Shown one piece after another: positions 40,157 to 49,143 of a stretch of DNA of 64,000 bases. Every line of letters begins with the position of its first letter. Positions within the stretch are counted from its first letter, which is position 1. Under the pieces are notes generated by a model. It was given only the letters and a program-made list of their open reading frames with translations, searched no databases and had not been told where the DNA came from. The DNA comes from CAVTJL01 sp963735065 (GTDB lineage: Bacteria > Pseudomonadota > Alphaproteobacteria > Geminicoccales > Geminicoccaceae): positions 2,356,001 through 2,420,000 of the forward strand of contig CAVTJL010000001.1 in the NCBI GenBank assembly GCA_963735065.1, written 5' to 3'. Both the position numbers and the translations under genes were made by a program.

Positions 40157-41150
40157 TTGAGGACGCAGGGCACCAAGACCACCCGCCGCATTCTGGTCTC
40201 GCAGCTCGCCGCGTGCGGGCTCCTCGGGTGCAGCGTCCGGGCCGGCGCTCTTGCGGGGCCGCTCGACGTCAAGGCAGAGCCGGTCGATCTCTACCCCCTC
40301 GATCCGAGCCGGCGCACGGTCGGGCGTCTCACGTTCGAGGCCGGGTTTGCGCTGGGCTCCCCCGGGCATGCGCTGGGCGGTCTCTCAGGCCTGCTCGTCC
40401 AGGGGCATCGGCTCTACGCAGTCAGTGACGGCGGGACGCTCTGGCAGGCGACCCTCGACCTCGCCCCCGACGGTCGGCTGCGCGGCGTCGGGGGCTGGCA
40501 GGCCCAGCCTCTTCGCTGGCCCGAAGGCTCCCCCTACGCCGGCAAGCGCCTCGACGCGGAATCGCTGGCCTGGGCTGCTGACGGTAGCCTCATCATCTCG
40601 CTCGAGGGGGTCCAGGCCATGCTCCGCTGGGATCCGAGCGGGGCGCGGGCGCCGAGCCTCGAGCCCTTTCCGGCAGCGCTTCGCCGGGCGCCCCCGAACC
40701 TCGGCATGGAGGCGCTCGTGGACCTGCCGGACGGGCGCCTGCTCGCGATCACGGAGGGTCTGAAGGCGGGGCAGGGCACGCTGCGCGCCGCCGTCTTCGG
40801 GGCCGGCCAGACAACGCTCCTCGCCTACCGTCCGAGCGCCGGGCTTCAGGCCCACGGCGGCGGATCGCCGGGGCGACATGCTCTATCTTCTGGAGCGGCG
40901 GGCCTCGCTGATCAGCGGCTTCGAGGCCCGGATCCTGTGGCTCGAGCTCAGGCCCGGCATGCTGGCTGCCGGCTCCGTCCTCGAGGGACGGGAGCTGGCG
41001 CGGCTGGGCGGCGAGACGATATGCGACAACATGGAGGGCTTGGCCGTGACGACCATGCCGGACGGGCGCATCTGTCTCTACGTGATCTCGGACGACAATT
41101 TCAGCGGCCTCGAGCGGACGCTGCTGCTGCAGCTCAGCTTGCCGGGCTAG
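40157..41150 (+). pseudogene. Phytase-like esterase domain protein, apparent frameshift
   Basis: The frame most likely starts at TTG 40157 (LRTQGTKTTRRILVSQLAACGLLGCS), a signal sequence with a weak lipobox-like LLGC; the longer GTG start overlaps the terminator and is unlikely. It encodes LSGLLVQGHRLYAVSDGG, LDAESLAWAADGSLIISLEG and GMEALVDLPDGRLLAITEG, the propeller blades of the phytase-like esterase family. Around 40850-40875 it shifts by +1 and continues as GDMLYLLERRASLISGFEARI to the stop at 41150 (DNMEGLAVTTMPDGRICLYVISDDNFSGLERTLLLQLSL). One extra base there would restore one gene. Substrate unknown. It overlaps rpmB tail to tail by 17 bp. Confidence 0.7.
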
Positions 41151-41433
41151 CCTCGGTCAGCTTGGCCGCGATGCGGCGCTTGAGCCGGACCAGATCGGTC
41201 GGCAGCACCGCCTCGGTCTCACCGACCAGGAAGGCGTCGAGGCCGCCGCGCTTCTCGATGGTGCGCAGCATGCTGGTCGCGAGCCTGATGCGGATGCCCT
41301 CGCCGAGCGTCTCGCTGAAGAGTCGCCGCGTCTGCAGGTTCGGCAGGAACCGCCTGCGGCTCTTGTTGTTGGCATGGCTCACATTGTTGCCGGTGAGCAC
41401 GCCCTTGCCGGAGAGCGCACAGCGTCGCGCCAT
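41134..41433 (-). CDS. rpmB: 50S ribosomal protein L28
   Basis: A 99-residue ribosomal protein: MARRCALSGKGVLTGNNVSHANNKSRRRFLPNLQ is the conserved start, with AAGGA upstream of ATG 41433. It belongs to the long C-terminal form found in alphaproteobacteria (EKRGGLDAFLVGETEAVLPTDLVRLKRRI). It stands alone. The stop lies inside the end of the convergent phytase-like gene. Confidence 0.96.
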   Translation of the reverse strand: MARRCALSGKGVLTGNNVSHANNKSRRRFLPNLQTRRLFSETLGEGIRIRLATSMLRTIEKRGGLDAFLVGETEAVLPTDLVRLKRRIAAKLTEASPAS

Positions 41434-41547
41434 GAGAGACGTCCTTCAGCGGAAAAAGATGCACGTTACGGTCGCACGCAGGTCGGCCGCGGCGTCTTCC
41501 TAGAGAAGCCGCCCGCAAAGGTCAAGCCGGCAGGCGCCCGGCCCGCG

Positions 41548-43590
41548 TCAGAGATCCTTGCAGAGCCGCAAGGAGTCGTAGATCGCCGCGTGGATGTTGC
41601 GGCTGGCGACCGCATCGCCGACGCGATAGAGGGCATAGCGGCCCTCGGGATTGGGGACGCTCGTCTGCGCTTGGCCCGACAGCAGCGCCTCGGTGTCGAT
41701 CAGGCCCAGGTTGCGCGAGCCGTCCTTCAGCTCGAGATAGAGCTCGGCCGCCGGCAGGGTGCCATGCTCGACCACGATATGGTCCGCCTGACGCTCCAGG
41801 ATCTCCTCGGTGTACATGTTGGTGAGGACCGCGACCAACCGGTTGCCGCTGCGGCGCACCGCCTTGAGCCGGCTGTCGGGGACCATCCCGACACCCTTTT
41901 GGTAGAGGGAGCGCAGGAACCGCGCCGAGTTGGTGGCGCCCATCTCCTGGCAGACCGTGCGATCTGCGGTCACGAGCTCGACCTCGACGCCCTGGCCGGC
42001 AAGGAACTCCGCCACGGTGGGCGCCTGATGCTGGCCGTTCTCGTCGTAGACGATGACCTTGCCGCGCAGCGTCGCCTGACCGGCCAGGACGTCCCAGCCG
42101 GTCGTCACGAGGTCCTCGCCCTCCTTGATGAAGCTCGTGTTGGGCACGCCGCCGGTGGCGACGATGACGATGTCGGGCTCCTCCGCCAGCACGTCCGACG
42201 CCTCGGCATAGCTGTTGAGGCGGATCTCCACCCCGGCGAGCTCGACCTCGCGCGCCAGCCACTCGGTGATGCCGCGGATCTCGCGCCGCCGGTCGAGCTG
42301 GGCCGCGAGGTTGATCTGCCCGCCCAGCCGATCGGTTGCCTCGATCAGCACGACCTCGTGGCCGCGCAGCGCCGAGACCCTGGCTGCCTCGAGGCCGGCC
42401 GGGCCGCCGCCGACGACGATGACCTTCCGCCGCGGGCCGGCCGAGGGGCCGATGGTCTGCGGCATCGAGGCCTCGCGCCCGGTCGCCGGGTTGTGCAGGC
42501 AAAGGGCGTCCTGGCCCATATAGATCCGGTCGATGCAGTAGCCGGCGCCCACGCAGGGGCGGATGCGGTCCTCCTCGCCCCGCGCGAGCTTGGCGACGAT
42601 GTAGGGGTCGGCCAGGTGGGCCCGCGTCATCGCCACCATGTCGACATGGCCCTCGGCCACGGCGTGGCGCGCCGTGCTGAGGTCGGTGATGCGCGTCGCA
42701 TGGAAGACCGGCAGCTTGATCGCCTGCCGGATCGCGCGGGCCCGCTCGAGATAGGGAGCCGTGCGCTGGCCCATGGTCGGGATGAGCCGGGAGACGCCCA
42801 GCTCCGTCTCGACGTTGGCGCCCACGACGTTGACGTAGTCGATGAGGCCGCTCTCGGCCAAGTGGACCACGATCTCCAGCATCGCCTCGGCCGAGAGCCC
42901 GCCCTCCAGCCGCTCGTCGCCCGACAGCCGCACACCCATGACGAAATCGTCGCCCACCGCCCGGCGCGCCGCCTCCAGCACCTCGAGCGAGAAGCGCAGC
43001 CGGTTCTCCAGGCTGCCGCCATAGGCGTCGGTGCGCTGGTTGACGGTCGGCGTCCAGAACTGGTCGATGAGGTGGCCCGAGCACAGCACCTCGACGCCGT
43101 CGAGCCCGCCCTCCTTGGCGCGGCGCGCGGCGCGGGCATAGTGGCCCACGACGCGCCTGATGTCCTCGATCTCCATCTCCTTGGGGAAGGAGCGGTGCTG
43201 GTGCTCGCGGACGGGGGAGGGGGAGATCGGCGCCAGCCAGTCGGCGACGTCCCAGCGCGTGCGCCGGCCCATATGCGTGATCTGGATCATCAGCGCCGTG
43301 CCGTGGCGGTGGATGCGGTCGCTGAAGGCCTGCAGATGCGGGATGATGCGGTCGTCGGAAATGTTGATCTGGCCGAAGGCCGAGGGGCTCTCCGGCGCCA
43401 CCGTCGAGGAGCCGCCGAACATGGTGAGCGCCAGCCCGCCCTTGGCCTTCTCCTCGTGATAGAGCTGGTAGCGCTCCTGCGGCAGGCCGTCGACCACGTA
43501 GGCCGGCGCGTGCGAGGTGCTCATGATGCGGTTCTTGAGCGTCAGCCCCTTGAGGCGGAACGGCTGAAGGAGGGGATCGCCGGACGACAT
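41548..43590 (-). CDS. FMN/FAD oxidoreductase (2,4-dienoyl-CoA reductase/dimethylamine-dehydrogenase-like)
   Basis: A 680-residue flavoenzyme starting at ATG 43590 (MSSGDPLLQPFRLKGLTLKNRIM). Residues 1-360 are an Old Yellow Enzyme barrel (HMGRRTRWDVADWLAPI, NQRTDAYGGSLENRLRF). A 4Fe-4S site follows (RPCVGAGYCIDRIYMGQDALCLHNP, four cysteines in the C-x5-C-x9-C-type spacing). The C-terminal half is an FAD/NAD(P) domain (VVGGGPAGLEAARVSALRGHEVVLIE). This layout is shared by DCR, trimethylamine dehydrogenase and N-demethylases. Being divergent from an MttB-type gene suggests it may demethylate a quaternary or tertiary amine. Confidence 0.9.
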   Translation of the reverse strand: MSSGDPLLQPFRLKGLTLKNRIMSTSHAPAYVVDGLPQERYQLYHEEKAKGGLALTMFGGSSTVAPESPSAFGQINISDDRIIPHLQAFSDRIHRHGTALMIQITHMGRRTRWDVADWLAPISPSPVREHQHRSFPKEMEIEDIRRVVGHYARAARRAKEGGLDGVEVLCSGHLIDQFWTPTVNQRTDAYGGSLENRLRFSLEVLEAARRAVGDDFVMGVRLSGDERLEGGLSAEAMLEIVVHLAESGLIDYVNVVGANVETELGVSRLIPTMGQRTAPYLERARAIRQAIKLPVFHATRITDLSTARHAVAEGHVDMVAMTRAHLADPYIVAKLARGEEDRIRPCVGAGYCIDRIYMGQDALCLHNPATGREASMPQTIGPSAGPRRKVIVVGGGPAGLEAARVSALRGHEVVLIEATDRLGGQINLAAQLDRRREIRGITEWLAREVELAGVEIRLNSYAEASDVLAEEPDIVIVATGGVPNTSFIKEGEDLVTTGWDVLAGQATLRGKVIVYDENGQHQAPTVAEFLAGQGVEVELVTADRTVCQEMGATNSARFLRSLYQKGVGMVPDSRLKAVRRSGNRLVAVLTNMYTEEILERQADHIVVEHGTLPAAELYLELKDGSRNLGLIDTEALLSGQAQTSVPNPEGRYALYRVGDAVASRNIHAAIYDSLRLCKDL

Positions 43591-43748
43591 GGGCAGCTGG
43601 CTCCCGCGGGCGCAGGGTGGATAAGCTTCCTCGCACAAGCCACAGCCCGGACGGGCGGCTTTTCCGATCGCGCCATCGAGTTTTGGTGATTGGCCGGACC
43701 CGCGATCTCGGTCAACATCGTGCCCGGCAGCTTTGTTGGAGAGACGCT

Positions 43749-45314
43749 TTGAGCGACCTCGGGACGCCGGGCGGTACGGGCGAGCGGCGGGCGGAACGGC
43801 GGGCCCGAAGGGCCGAGCGTGCGGCTCACGGCATCCCCCAGCTCCCCTGGCGCACCGTCCGCCATCGCCAGCCTCCAGCCGAGATCATCTCGGCCGACGA
43901 GGTCGAGGCCATCCACGAGGCGTCGCTCACGATCCTCGAGGAGATCGGGATCGATATCCTCCTGCCGGAGGCCCGGGACCTCCTGGCCGCGGCCGGCGCC
44001 CAGGTCGAGCAGGGCAGCCTGCGGGTCCGGATGGATCGGGGTCTCGTCGAGGGCGCCATGGCCTCGGCGCCACCCCAGTTCAGGCTCCACGCCCGCAACC
44101 CGGCGCACGACCTCGTCTTCGGCGACGACAGCATCAACTTCTGCACGGTCGGCAGCGCCCCCAACTGCTCGGACCTCGACGGCGGCCGGCGGCCGGGCAA
44201 CCTCGCCGACTATCGCAACCTGCTGCGCCTCGCCCAGAGCCTCAACATCGTCCATCTGATGGGTGGCTACCCGCTGGAGCCCATGGACGTTCACCCGAAC
44301 GTCCGCCACCTCGTCTGCCTCCAGGACTTCGTGACGCTGACGGACAAGGTCTTCCACGCCTACTCGCTGGGCTGGGGCCGCATCCGGGACGGCATCGAGA
44401 TGGCGCGCATCGCGCGCGGCCTGACCCGCGAGCAGCTCCTGGCCGAGCCCTCGCTCTTCACCGTGATCAACTCGAGCTCGCCGCTTCGGCTCGACGCCCC
44501 GATGGCGGCCGGCATCATCGAGATGGCGCAGGCGGGGCAGGTGGTCGTGATGACGCCTTTCACGCTTGCCGGCGCCATGGCGCCCGTCACCCTCGCCGGA
44601 GCGCTGGCCCAGCAGAACGCCGAGGCGCTGGCGGGGCTGGCTCTTGCCCAGATCGTCCGGCCGGGCGCCCCTGTCGTCTACGGCGGCTTCACCTCCAACG
44701 TCGACATGAAGTCGGGGGCGCCCGCCTTCGGCACGCCCGAGTACATGAAGGCCGTGCTGGCAGGGGCGCAGCTCGCCCGCCGCTACAAGATCCCCTACCG
44801 CTCCTCGAACGCCAACGCCGCCAACACGCTGGACGCCCAGGCCGCCTACGAGTCGGTGTTCTCGCTCTGGGCGGTGGCGACGGCGCACACCCACATGGTG
44901 ATGCACGCGGCCGGTTGGATGGAGGGCGGGCTCGTCACCTCCTTCGAGAAGATGGTGCTGGACGCGGACCTCCTGCAGATGGTGGCCGAGTTCCTGCAGC
45001 CGCTCGAGGTGACGCCGGCGACGCTGGCGCTCGATGCGGTGCGCGAGGTGGGGCCGGGCGGCCATTTCTTCGGTGCCGCCCACACCCAGGCGCGCTACCA
45101 GACGGCCTTCTACACGCCCATGATCTCGGACTGGCGCAACTTCGAGAGCTGGCGCGAGGCCGGATCGCCCGACGCCTATCGCCGGGCGAGCGACGTCGTG
45201 AAGCGTCTTCTGGCCGAGTATCAGCCGCCGCCGCTCGACCCGGGCATCAAGGACGAGCTCGACGCCTTCGTGGCGCGGCGGACCGAGGAGGGCGGGGCGC
45301 CCAGCGAGTTCTGA
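43749..45314 (+). CDS. MttB-family (trimethylamine methyltransferase-like) protein
   Basis: A 521-residue protein starting at TTG 43749 with GGAGAG seven bases upstream. It has the barrel of the trimethylamine methyltransferase family (SADEVEAIHEASLTILEEIGIDILLPEAR, INFCTVGSAPNCSDLDGGRRPG, VYGGFTSNVDMKSGAPAFGTPEYMKA, SNAANTLDAQAAYESVFSLW). There is no in-frame amber codon, so it is a non-pyrrolysine member, the group that includes glycine betaine methyltransferases. Such enzymes pass a methyl group to a corrinoid protein, but no corrinoid or MtgA-type gene is seen here. It is divergent from the flavoenzyme. Confidence 0.88.
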   Translation: MSDLGTPGGTGERRAERRARRAERAAHGIPQLPWRTVRHRQPPAEIISADEVEAIHEASLTILEEIGIDILLPEARDLLAAAGAQVEQGSLRVRMDRGLVEGAMASAPPQFRLHARNPAHDLVFGDDSINFCTVGSAPNCSDLDGGRRPGNLADYRNLLRLAQSLNIVHLMGGYPLEPMDVHPNVRHLVCLQDFVTLTDKVFHAYSLGWGRIRDGIEMARIARGLTREQLLAEPSLFTVINSSSPLRLDAPMAAGIIEMAQAGQVVVMTPFTLAGAMAPVTLAGALAQQNAEALAGLALAQIVRPGAPVVYGGFTSNVDMKSGAPAFGTPEYMKAVLAGAQLARRYKIPYRSSNANAANTLDAQAAYESVFSLWAVATAHTHMVMHAAGWMEGGLVTSFEKMVLDADLLQMVAEFLQPLEVTPATLALDAVREVGPGGHFFGAAHTQARYQTAFYTPMISDWRNFESWREAGSPDAYRRASDVVKRLLAEYQPPPLDPGIKDELDAFVARRTEEGGAPSEF

Positions 45315-45345
45315 GCTGCCACGGCACCGGGGCGCCCGAGGGCGG

Positions 45346-46173
45346 CTAGCTCGCGGCGGCCGCCGGCTGTCGCTGCTGCGTGGCGACGCGCATGAGGCCG
45401 AACATCGCTGCCAGCACAAGAAGATAGGCCACCGCCTGCAGGCCCGTGGGCTGGTCGGTGTAGCCCACCAGCGTGTGCAGGACCTGGCCCGGCACGCTGC
45501 TCGAGGACAGGATGCCCGACGTGTCCCAGAGCGTTCCGTCGAGCGGCGTCGAGACGCCTGCGGCATTGAGGAAGTTCATCGCCTGCGCGGCCATGCCGGC
45601 TGCAAGGAGCGCAATCAGCCAGCTCGTCACCGCAAAAAGGTAGCGGGTCGGGATGACCACGAGACCGAGATAGCTGAGGCAGGCCAAGCCGGCACCCGCG
45701 AGAAGCCCGAGGGCACCGCCGAAGGCGATCGTCGCGGCCGTGGCGCCTCCGCCGACCACGATGCCGTAGAGGAACAGGACCACCTCCGAGCCTTCGCGCA
45801 GGACGGCGAGGCCGACGACGACCGCGAGAGCACCGAGCGAGCGCTGCCCCTCACGGACCGCGTTGCCTGCCGCACGCAGCTCCGCCGCCAGGGCCCGGCC
45901 GTGATGCGCCATCCAGACATTGTGCCAGGTGAGCATCACGACGGCGACGAGCAGCACCCCGGCGTTCATGTACTCCTGGCCGGAGCCCTGGAACGCGTCG
46001 GCGATGCTGCCGGCAAAGGCCGCGACGACGCAGGCCCCGACGACGCCGGCCAGCACGCCACCCGCTATCCATCGACCGCGCGACGGGATGCCGCGTGTCG
46101 CCGCCATGACGATCCCGACGACGAGACCGGCCTCGATGACCTCTCGGAAGACGATGACGAGCGCGCCCAACAC
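45346..46173 (-). CDS. FTR1-family iron permease
   Basis: A 275-residue inner-membrane protein with seven spans. Two RExxE iron-binding motifs are visible: FREVIEAGLV (residues ~8-17) and LREGSEVVLF (~125-134). FTR1/EfeU-type proteins import ferric iron after oxidation. It starts 4 bp after a cupredoxin gene in the same direction. No EfeB peroxidase is present, so it may pair with the cupredoxin protein in place of EfeO. Confidence 0.9.
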   Translation of the reverse strand: MLGALVIVFREVIEAGLVVGIVMAATRGIPSRGRWIAGGVLAGVVGACVVAAFAGSIADAFQGSGQEYMNAGVLLVAVVMLTWHNVWMAHHGRALAAELRAAGNAVREGQRSLGALAVVVGLAVLREGSEVVLFLYGIVVGGGATAATIAFGGALGLLAGAGLACLSYLGLVVIPTRYLFAVTSWLIALLAAGMAAQAMNFLNAAGVSTPLDGTLWDTSGILSSSSVPGQVLHTLVGYTDQPTGLQAVAYLLVLAAMFGLMRVATQQRQPAAAAS

Positions 46174-46177
46174 GTTG

Positions 46178-46516
46178 CTACTCCGCGACGATGGTGCCCT
46201 TGGCCGTATCCTCGTGATACTCGCCGAAGAACGCGTAGCGTCCCGGCTTCATCGCGCGCAGCCGCACGATGGCAGAGGAGCCGCCGGGGATGATCTTCTC
46301 GGCCTTGAGCGCGGGGCTCTCGAACTCTTCCGGCGTCGGGTCCGAGTTCTTGACGGTCAGCTCGATCCGCTTGTTGGCGGGCACGTGCAGCTCTGCCGGC
46401 TCGAAACGATGGTCCTTGATGGTCAGGTCAAAGGAGGTCGGCTGATCCGCGGCCACCGAGGCGGCTCCGGGCCCGAGCAGACCGAAAGCAAGAACAAGCA
46501 TGGGAAGACGGCGCAT
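46178..46516 (-). CDS. Periplasmic cupredoxin-like protein
   Basis: A 112-residue secreted protein with a signal peptide (MRRLPMLVLAFGLLGPGAASVAA) and a beta-barrel cupredoxin domain: FEPAELHVPANKRIELTVKNSD, EEFESP and GRYAFFGEYHEDTAKGTIVAE, including the conserved His and Glu or Met-like positions of the EfeO/P19-type cupredoxin. It precedes the FTR1 permease by 4 bp and probably delivers or binds iron or copper for it. Confidence 0.85.
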   Translation of the reverse strand: MRRLPMLVLAFGLLGPGAASVAADQPTSFDLTIKDHRFEPAELHVPANKRIELTVKNSDPTPEEFESPALKAEKIIPGGSSAIVRLRAMKPGRYAFFGEYHEDTAKGTIVAE

Positions 46517-46602
46517 GCCGAGGGCTCACCATTGTTGGACCGACGAGGCGACAGCGTGGGACCTTAGCTTGGGAGCGTGCTTCGGCAACCGCTATGTTTT
46601 TG

Positions 46603-46611
46603 AGAAATTCT
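46603..46611. promoter_or_regulatory. Small inverted repeat upstream of the iron genes
   Basis: AGAA-A-TTCT (AGAAATTCT) lies 87 bp upstream of the cupredoxin gene start, in an AT-rich patch (TTTTTGAGAAATTCTAGAG). This resembles the AGAA/TTCT arms of Irr/ICE-type iron boxes, with a short centre. Too weak to assign a regulator; noted because of its position. Confidence 0.25.
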
Positions 46612-46680
46612 AGAGTGATACACCAAAGGCGGGCGAAGAGCCGCCACCCCCGATGCGACGGAATGCCGCCTCGAGCGCTC

Positions 46681-47793
46681 CTATAGGGTCCGTGTCGCGG
46701 CCAGCCGCTCCTCGTCGAGGGCGTAGCCCATGCCCGGCGTCTCGGGCAGGACGATCCAGCCCTCGTCGTCGACGCGCAGCGGCTCGGCCATCATGTAGTC
46801 GCGCCGGTCCAGGTCCCATTCGGGCGGGTCCCAGGGGAACTCGAGCCACGGCGCGTCGGCCACCCCCGCGGTGAGCTGGGCGTTGGCCATCACACCCATG
46901 CCGTTGGTCCAGGTGTGGGGCGTGAAGACGAGATTGTGCTCCTGCGCCATGTAGGCGACGCGCCTGAGGCCGGTGATCCCGCCCACCAGGGCGGCGTCCG
47001 GCTGCAGCACGTCGAGGCAGCCTTCGGTGATGAGGTCGCGGAACTCGTGCAGCTCGCGGGTCATCTCGCCGCCGGCGATGCGCACGCCCGTGGCCTCGCG
47101 CAGCGCCCGCATGCCCGCCCGGTCGGCACGATGCAGCGGCTCCTCCATCCAGTAGACGCCCAGCCGCTCGAGCTCGCGGGCGACGACCAGCGCGTCCTTG
47201 AGGCTCCAGGGGGCGGCCGTGTCCCAGGGCATCCGCCAGCCCTGGTTGCAGTCGACCATCAGCTCCAGCCGGTCGCCTACCCGGGCGCGCACCGCCTCGA
47301 GCGCCTTGATGTCGTCCCGCCAGTCGCCGCGGTGAAAGCGCACCTTCATCGCCGGGAAGCCGCGCTCGAGATAGAAGGCGGCAACCTCGGCCATCCGTGC
47401 CGGATCGCGCAGCGTGCCCGAGGAGGCGTAGGCCCGCACCCGGCCGCAGAGCCCGCCCAGCAGCTGCCAGCAGGGCAGGCCCGCGATCTTGCCCGCTAGA
47501 TCCCAAAGGGCGAGGTCGAGCGGCCAGCAGCGGCCATAGTGGAAGCCGATGTGGGAGAGGACGCGATAGTGGCGCTCCAGCGCCAGCGCGTCCTGGCCGA
47601 CGAAGAGATGCTCGTGGCCGGCGAAGCCCACCATCAGATCGCCCGAGCCGATGCCGGTCATGCCGTTGTCGGCATGCACCCGCACGATGGTGGCATCCCA
47701 GAAGGTGCGCGGCCGCGTGTCCCAGCTGGCGTGGAACGGCGTGTCGAAGCGCAGCCGGTGCTGGGTGATCTCGATTCCCGTGATGCGCGCCAT
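46681..47793 (-). CDS. Mandelate racemase/muconate lactonizing enzyme family protein
   Basis: A 370-residue enolase-superfamily enzyme starting at ATG 47793, preceded by AAGGAG. Ligands and catalytic residues are visible: KVR in FPAMKVRFHRG (~residue 155), Asp in VDCNQGW (~residue 184), Glu in YWMEEPLH, Glu in IAGGEMTRE and His in FTPHTWTNGMG. These abstract a proton next to a carboxylate, as in sugar acid dehydratases. The exact acid is unknown. It stands alone between the iron genes and yeiH. Confidence 0.9.
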   Translation of the reverse strand: MARITGIEITQHRLRFDTPFHASWDTRPRTFWDATIVRVHADNGMTGIGSGDLMVGFAGHEHLFVGQDALALERHYRVLSHIGFHYGRCWPLDLALWDLAGKIAGLPCWQLLGGLCGRVRAYASSGTLRDPARMAEVAAFYLERGFPAMKVRFHRGDWRDDIKALEAVRARVGDRLELMVDCNQGWRMPWDTAAPWSLKDALVVARELERLGVYWMEEPLHRADRAGMRALREATGVRIAGGEMTRELHEFRDLITEGCLDVLQPDAALVGGITGLRRVAYMAQEHNLVFTPHTWTNGMGVMANAQLTAGVADAPWLEFPWDPPEWDLDRRDYMMAEPLRVDDEGWIVLPETPGMGYALDEERLAATRTL

Positions 47794-47917
47794 GCGAGGC
47801 TCCTTCGGGCAGCGCCGGGCCCGGCGGGAGCTCCCACCGGGCCAGCCTGCCGCGATAGACCGCAAGCCGCGGCGGCGATCAAGGAGGGTGTGCCCGGGAG
47901 GGGCGGATCGCCCCTGC

Positions 47918-49045
47918 TCAGGCGAGCCCCAGCAGGTGGATCAGGGTCAGGCTGATCGTGCCCAGCACCAGCAGGGACAAGGTGACGGCGATGGTCACGC
48001 GGCCGCCGGCGCGGGCCACGGTGCGCAGATCGGTGCAAAGACCCAGCGCCGCCATCGAGATCACGGTCAAAAGGTTGGCGACGGTGGCCGTCGGGCCGAG
48101 CGCCGCCTCGGGCACCAGCCCGGCCGAGCGCAGCGCTGCCAGGAGAAGAAAGCCCACGATGAACCAGGGCACGAGCTTGTGCAGCGGCAGCCTGCCCGGT
48201 GCCGGCCGGTCGCCGGCCGTCATGTGCGGCGACGCCTCGTCCGGCTCGTCGCGCAGCCGGCGGGTCAGCAGCGACAGGCCCAGCACCACCGGGCCCAGCA
48301 TCAAGACGCGCACGAGCTTGACGAGCGTGCCCAGCTGAACCGCCACGGGACCCACCGGCGCGGTCGCCGCCAGCACCTGCGGCACCGCATAGACCGTGAG
48401 GCCGGCGAGCGCCCCATACTGCACGACGCTCAGGTGCAGCAGCGGCACGAGGAGCGGCAGGCAGAGCACCACCACCACGCCCAGCACGGCGGTGAAGGCG
48501 ATCGAGGCGGCCACGTCCTCCCCATCCGCGCCGATCACGGGCGCCACCGCGGCGATCGCCGAGTTGCCGCAGATGGAGTTGCCGCAGGCGACGAGCGTCG
48601 CCAGCCGGCTCGAGAGCCCGAGCAGCCGGCCGAGCCCATAGCTGGCGCCGATGGCCATCACGACGATGCCGGCGATGCCGAGAAGGAGGCCCGGGCCTGC
48701 GGCCAGGACGGTCTGGGCGCTCACCGAGGCACCGAGCAGCACCACGGCGATCTCCAGGAGCGTCTTGGCGCTGAAGCTGATCCCGGACAAATAGCGGCGG
48801 CCCGGGCTCCAGGCCGTGCGCACCGCTGTGCCGAGCAGGATGGCGAGCACCAGGCTCTCGAGCCAGGCAGCGCCGACCAGCCGTCGCTCGGCCAGCTCCA
48901 GGGCGGATGCCGCGACGGTCACGGACAGGCAGAGCCCGACGCCGGGGAGCAGCCGCCCCACCCAACGGAGGGAGGAGCCCTTCGCCGAGCGGATGCGATC
49001 CAGAAGCGTCGGCGTGGCGGATGGAGCGTAAGCGATCATGGCCAT
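47918..49045 (-). CDS. yeiH: YeiH-family putative sulfate/inner-membrane exporter
   Basis: A 375-residue protein with about ten spans and the UPF0324/YeiH motifs GISFSAKTLLEIAVVLLGASVS, ACGNSICGNSAIAAVAPVIGA and FTAVLGVVVVLCLPLL. Annotated as a putative sulfate exporter. ATG 49045 follows CCTGAGG. It is divergent from a LysR-type regulator, the same pairing as yeiH-yeiE in enterobacteria. Confidence 0.88.
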   Translation of the reverse strand: MAMIAYAPSATPTLLDRIRSAKGSSLRWVGRLLPGVGLCLSVTVAASALELAERRLVGAAWLESLVLAILLGTAVRTAWSPGRRYLSGISFSAKTLLEIAVVLLGASVSAQTVLAAGPGLLLGIAGIVVMAIGASYGLGRLLGLSSRLATLVACGNSICGNSAIAAVAPVIGADGEDVAASIAFTAVLGVVVVLCLPLLVPLLHLSVVQYGALAGLTVYAVPQVLAATAPVGPVAVQLGTLVKLVRVLMLGPVVLGLSLLTRRLRDEPDEASPHMTAGDRPAPGRLPLHKLVPWFIVGFLLLAALRSAGLVPEAALGPTATVANLLTVISMAALGLCTDLRTVARAGGRVTIAVTLSLLVLGTISLTLIHLLGLA

Positions 49046-49103
49046 GGGGAACCTCAGGTTGCTGCGGCGGAACCTGGGCCGGCGCTCGACATCGATCCAA
49101 CGG

Positions 49104-49119
49104 ATTATTATGAACGAAT
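49104..49119. promoter_or_regulatory. Candidate LysR-type operator
   Basis: ATTATTATGAACGAAT contains a T-N11-A core and lies between inverted TCGATC (49092-49097) and GATCGA (49121-49126). It is in the 98-bp gap between divergent yeiH and its LysR gene, the expected place for such a site. Confidence 0.4.
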
Positions 49120-49143
49120 TGATCGACTGAGGAGATCAATTCC

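Noticed and set aside
43749..45314. Possible pyrrolysine (amber) codon in the MttB homologue.
   Set aside because: The reading frame is uninterrupted over 521 codons; it belongs to the non-pyrrolysine group.
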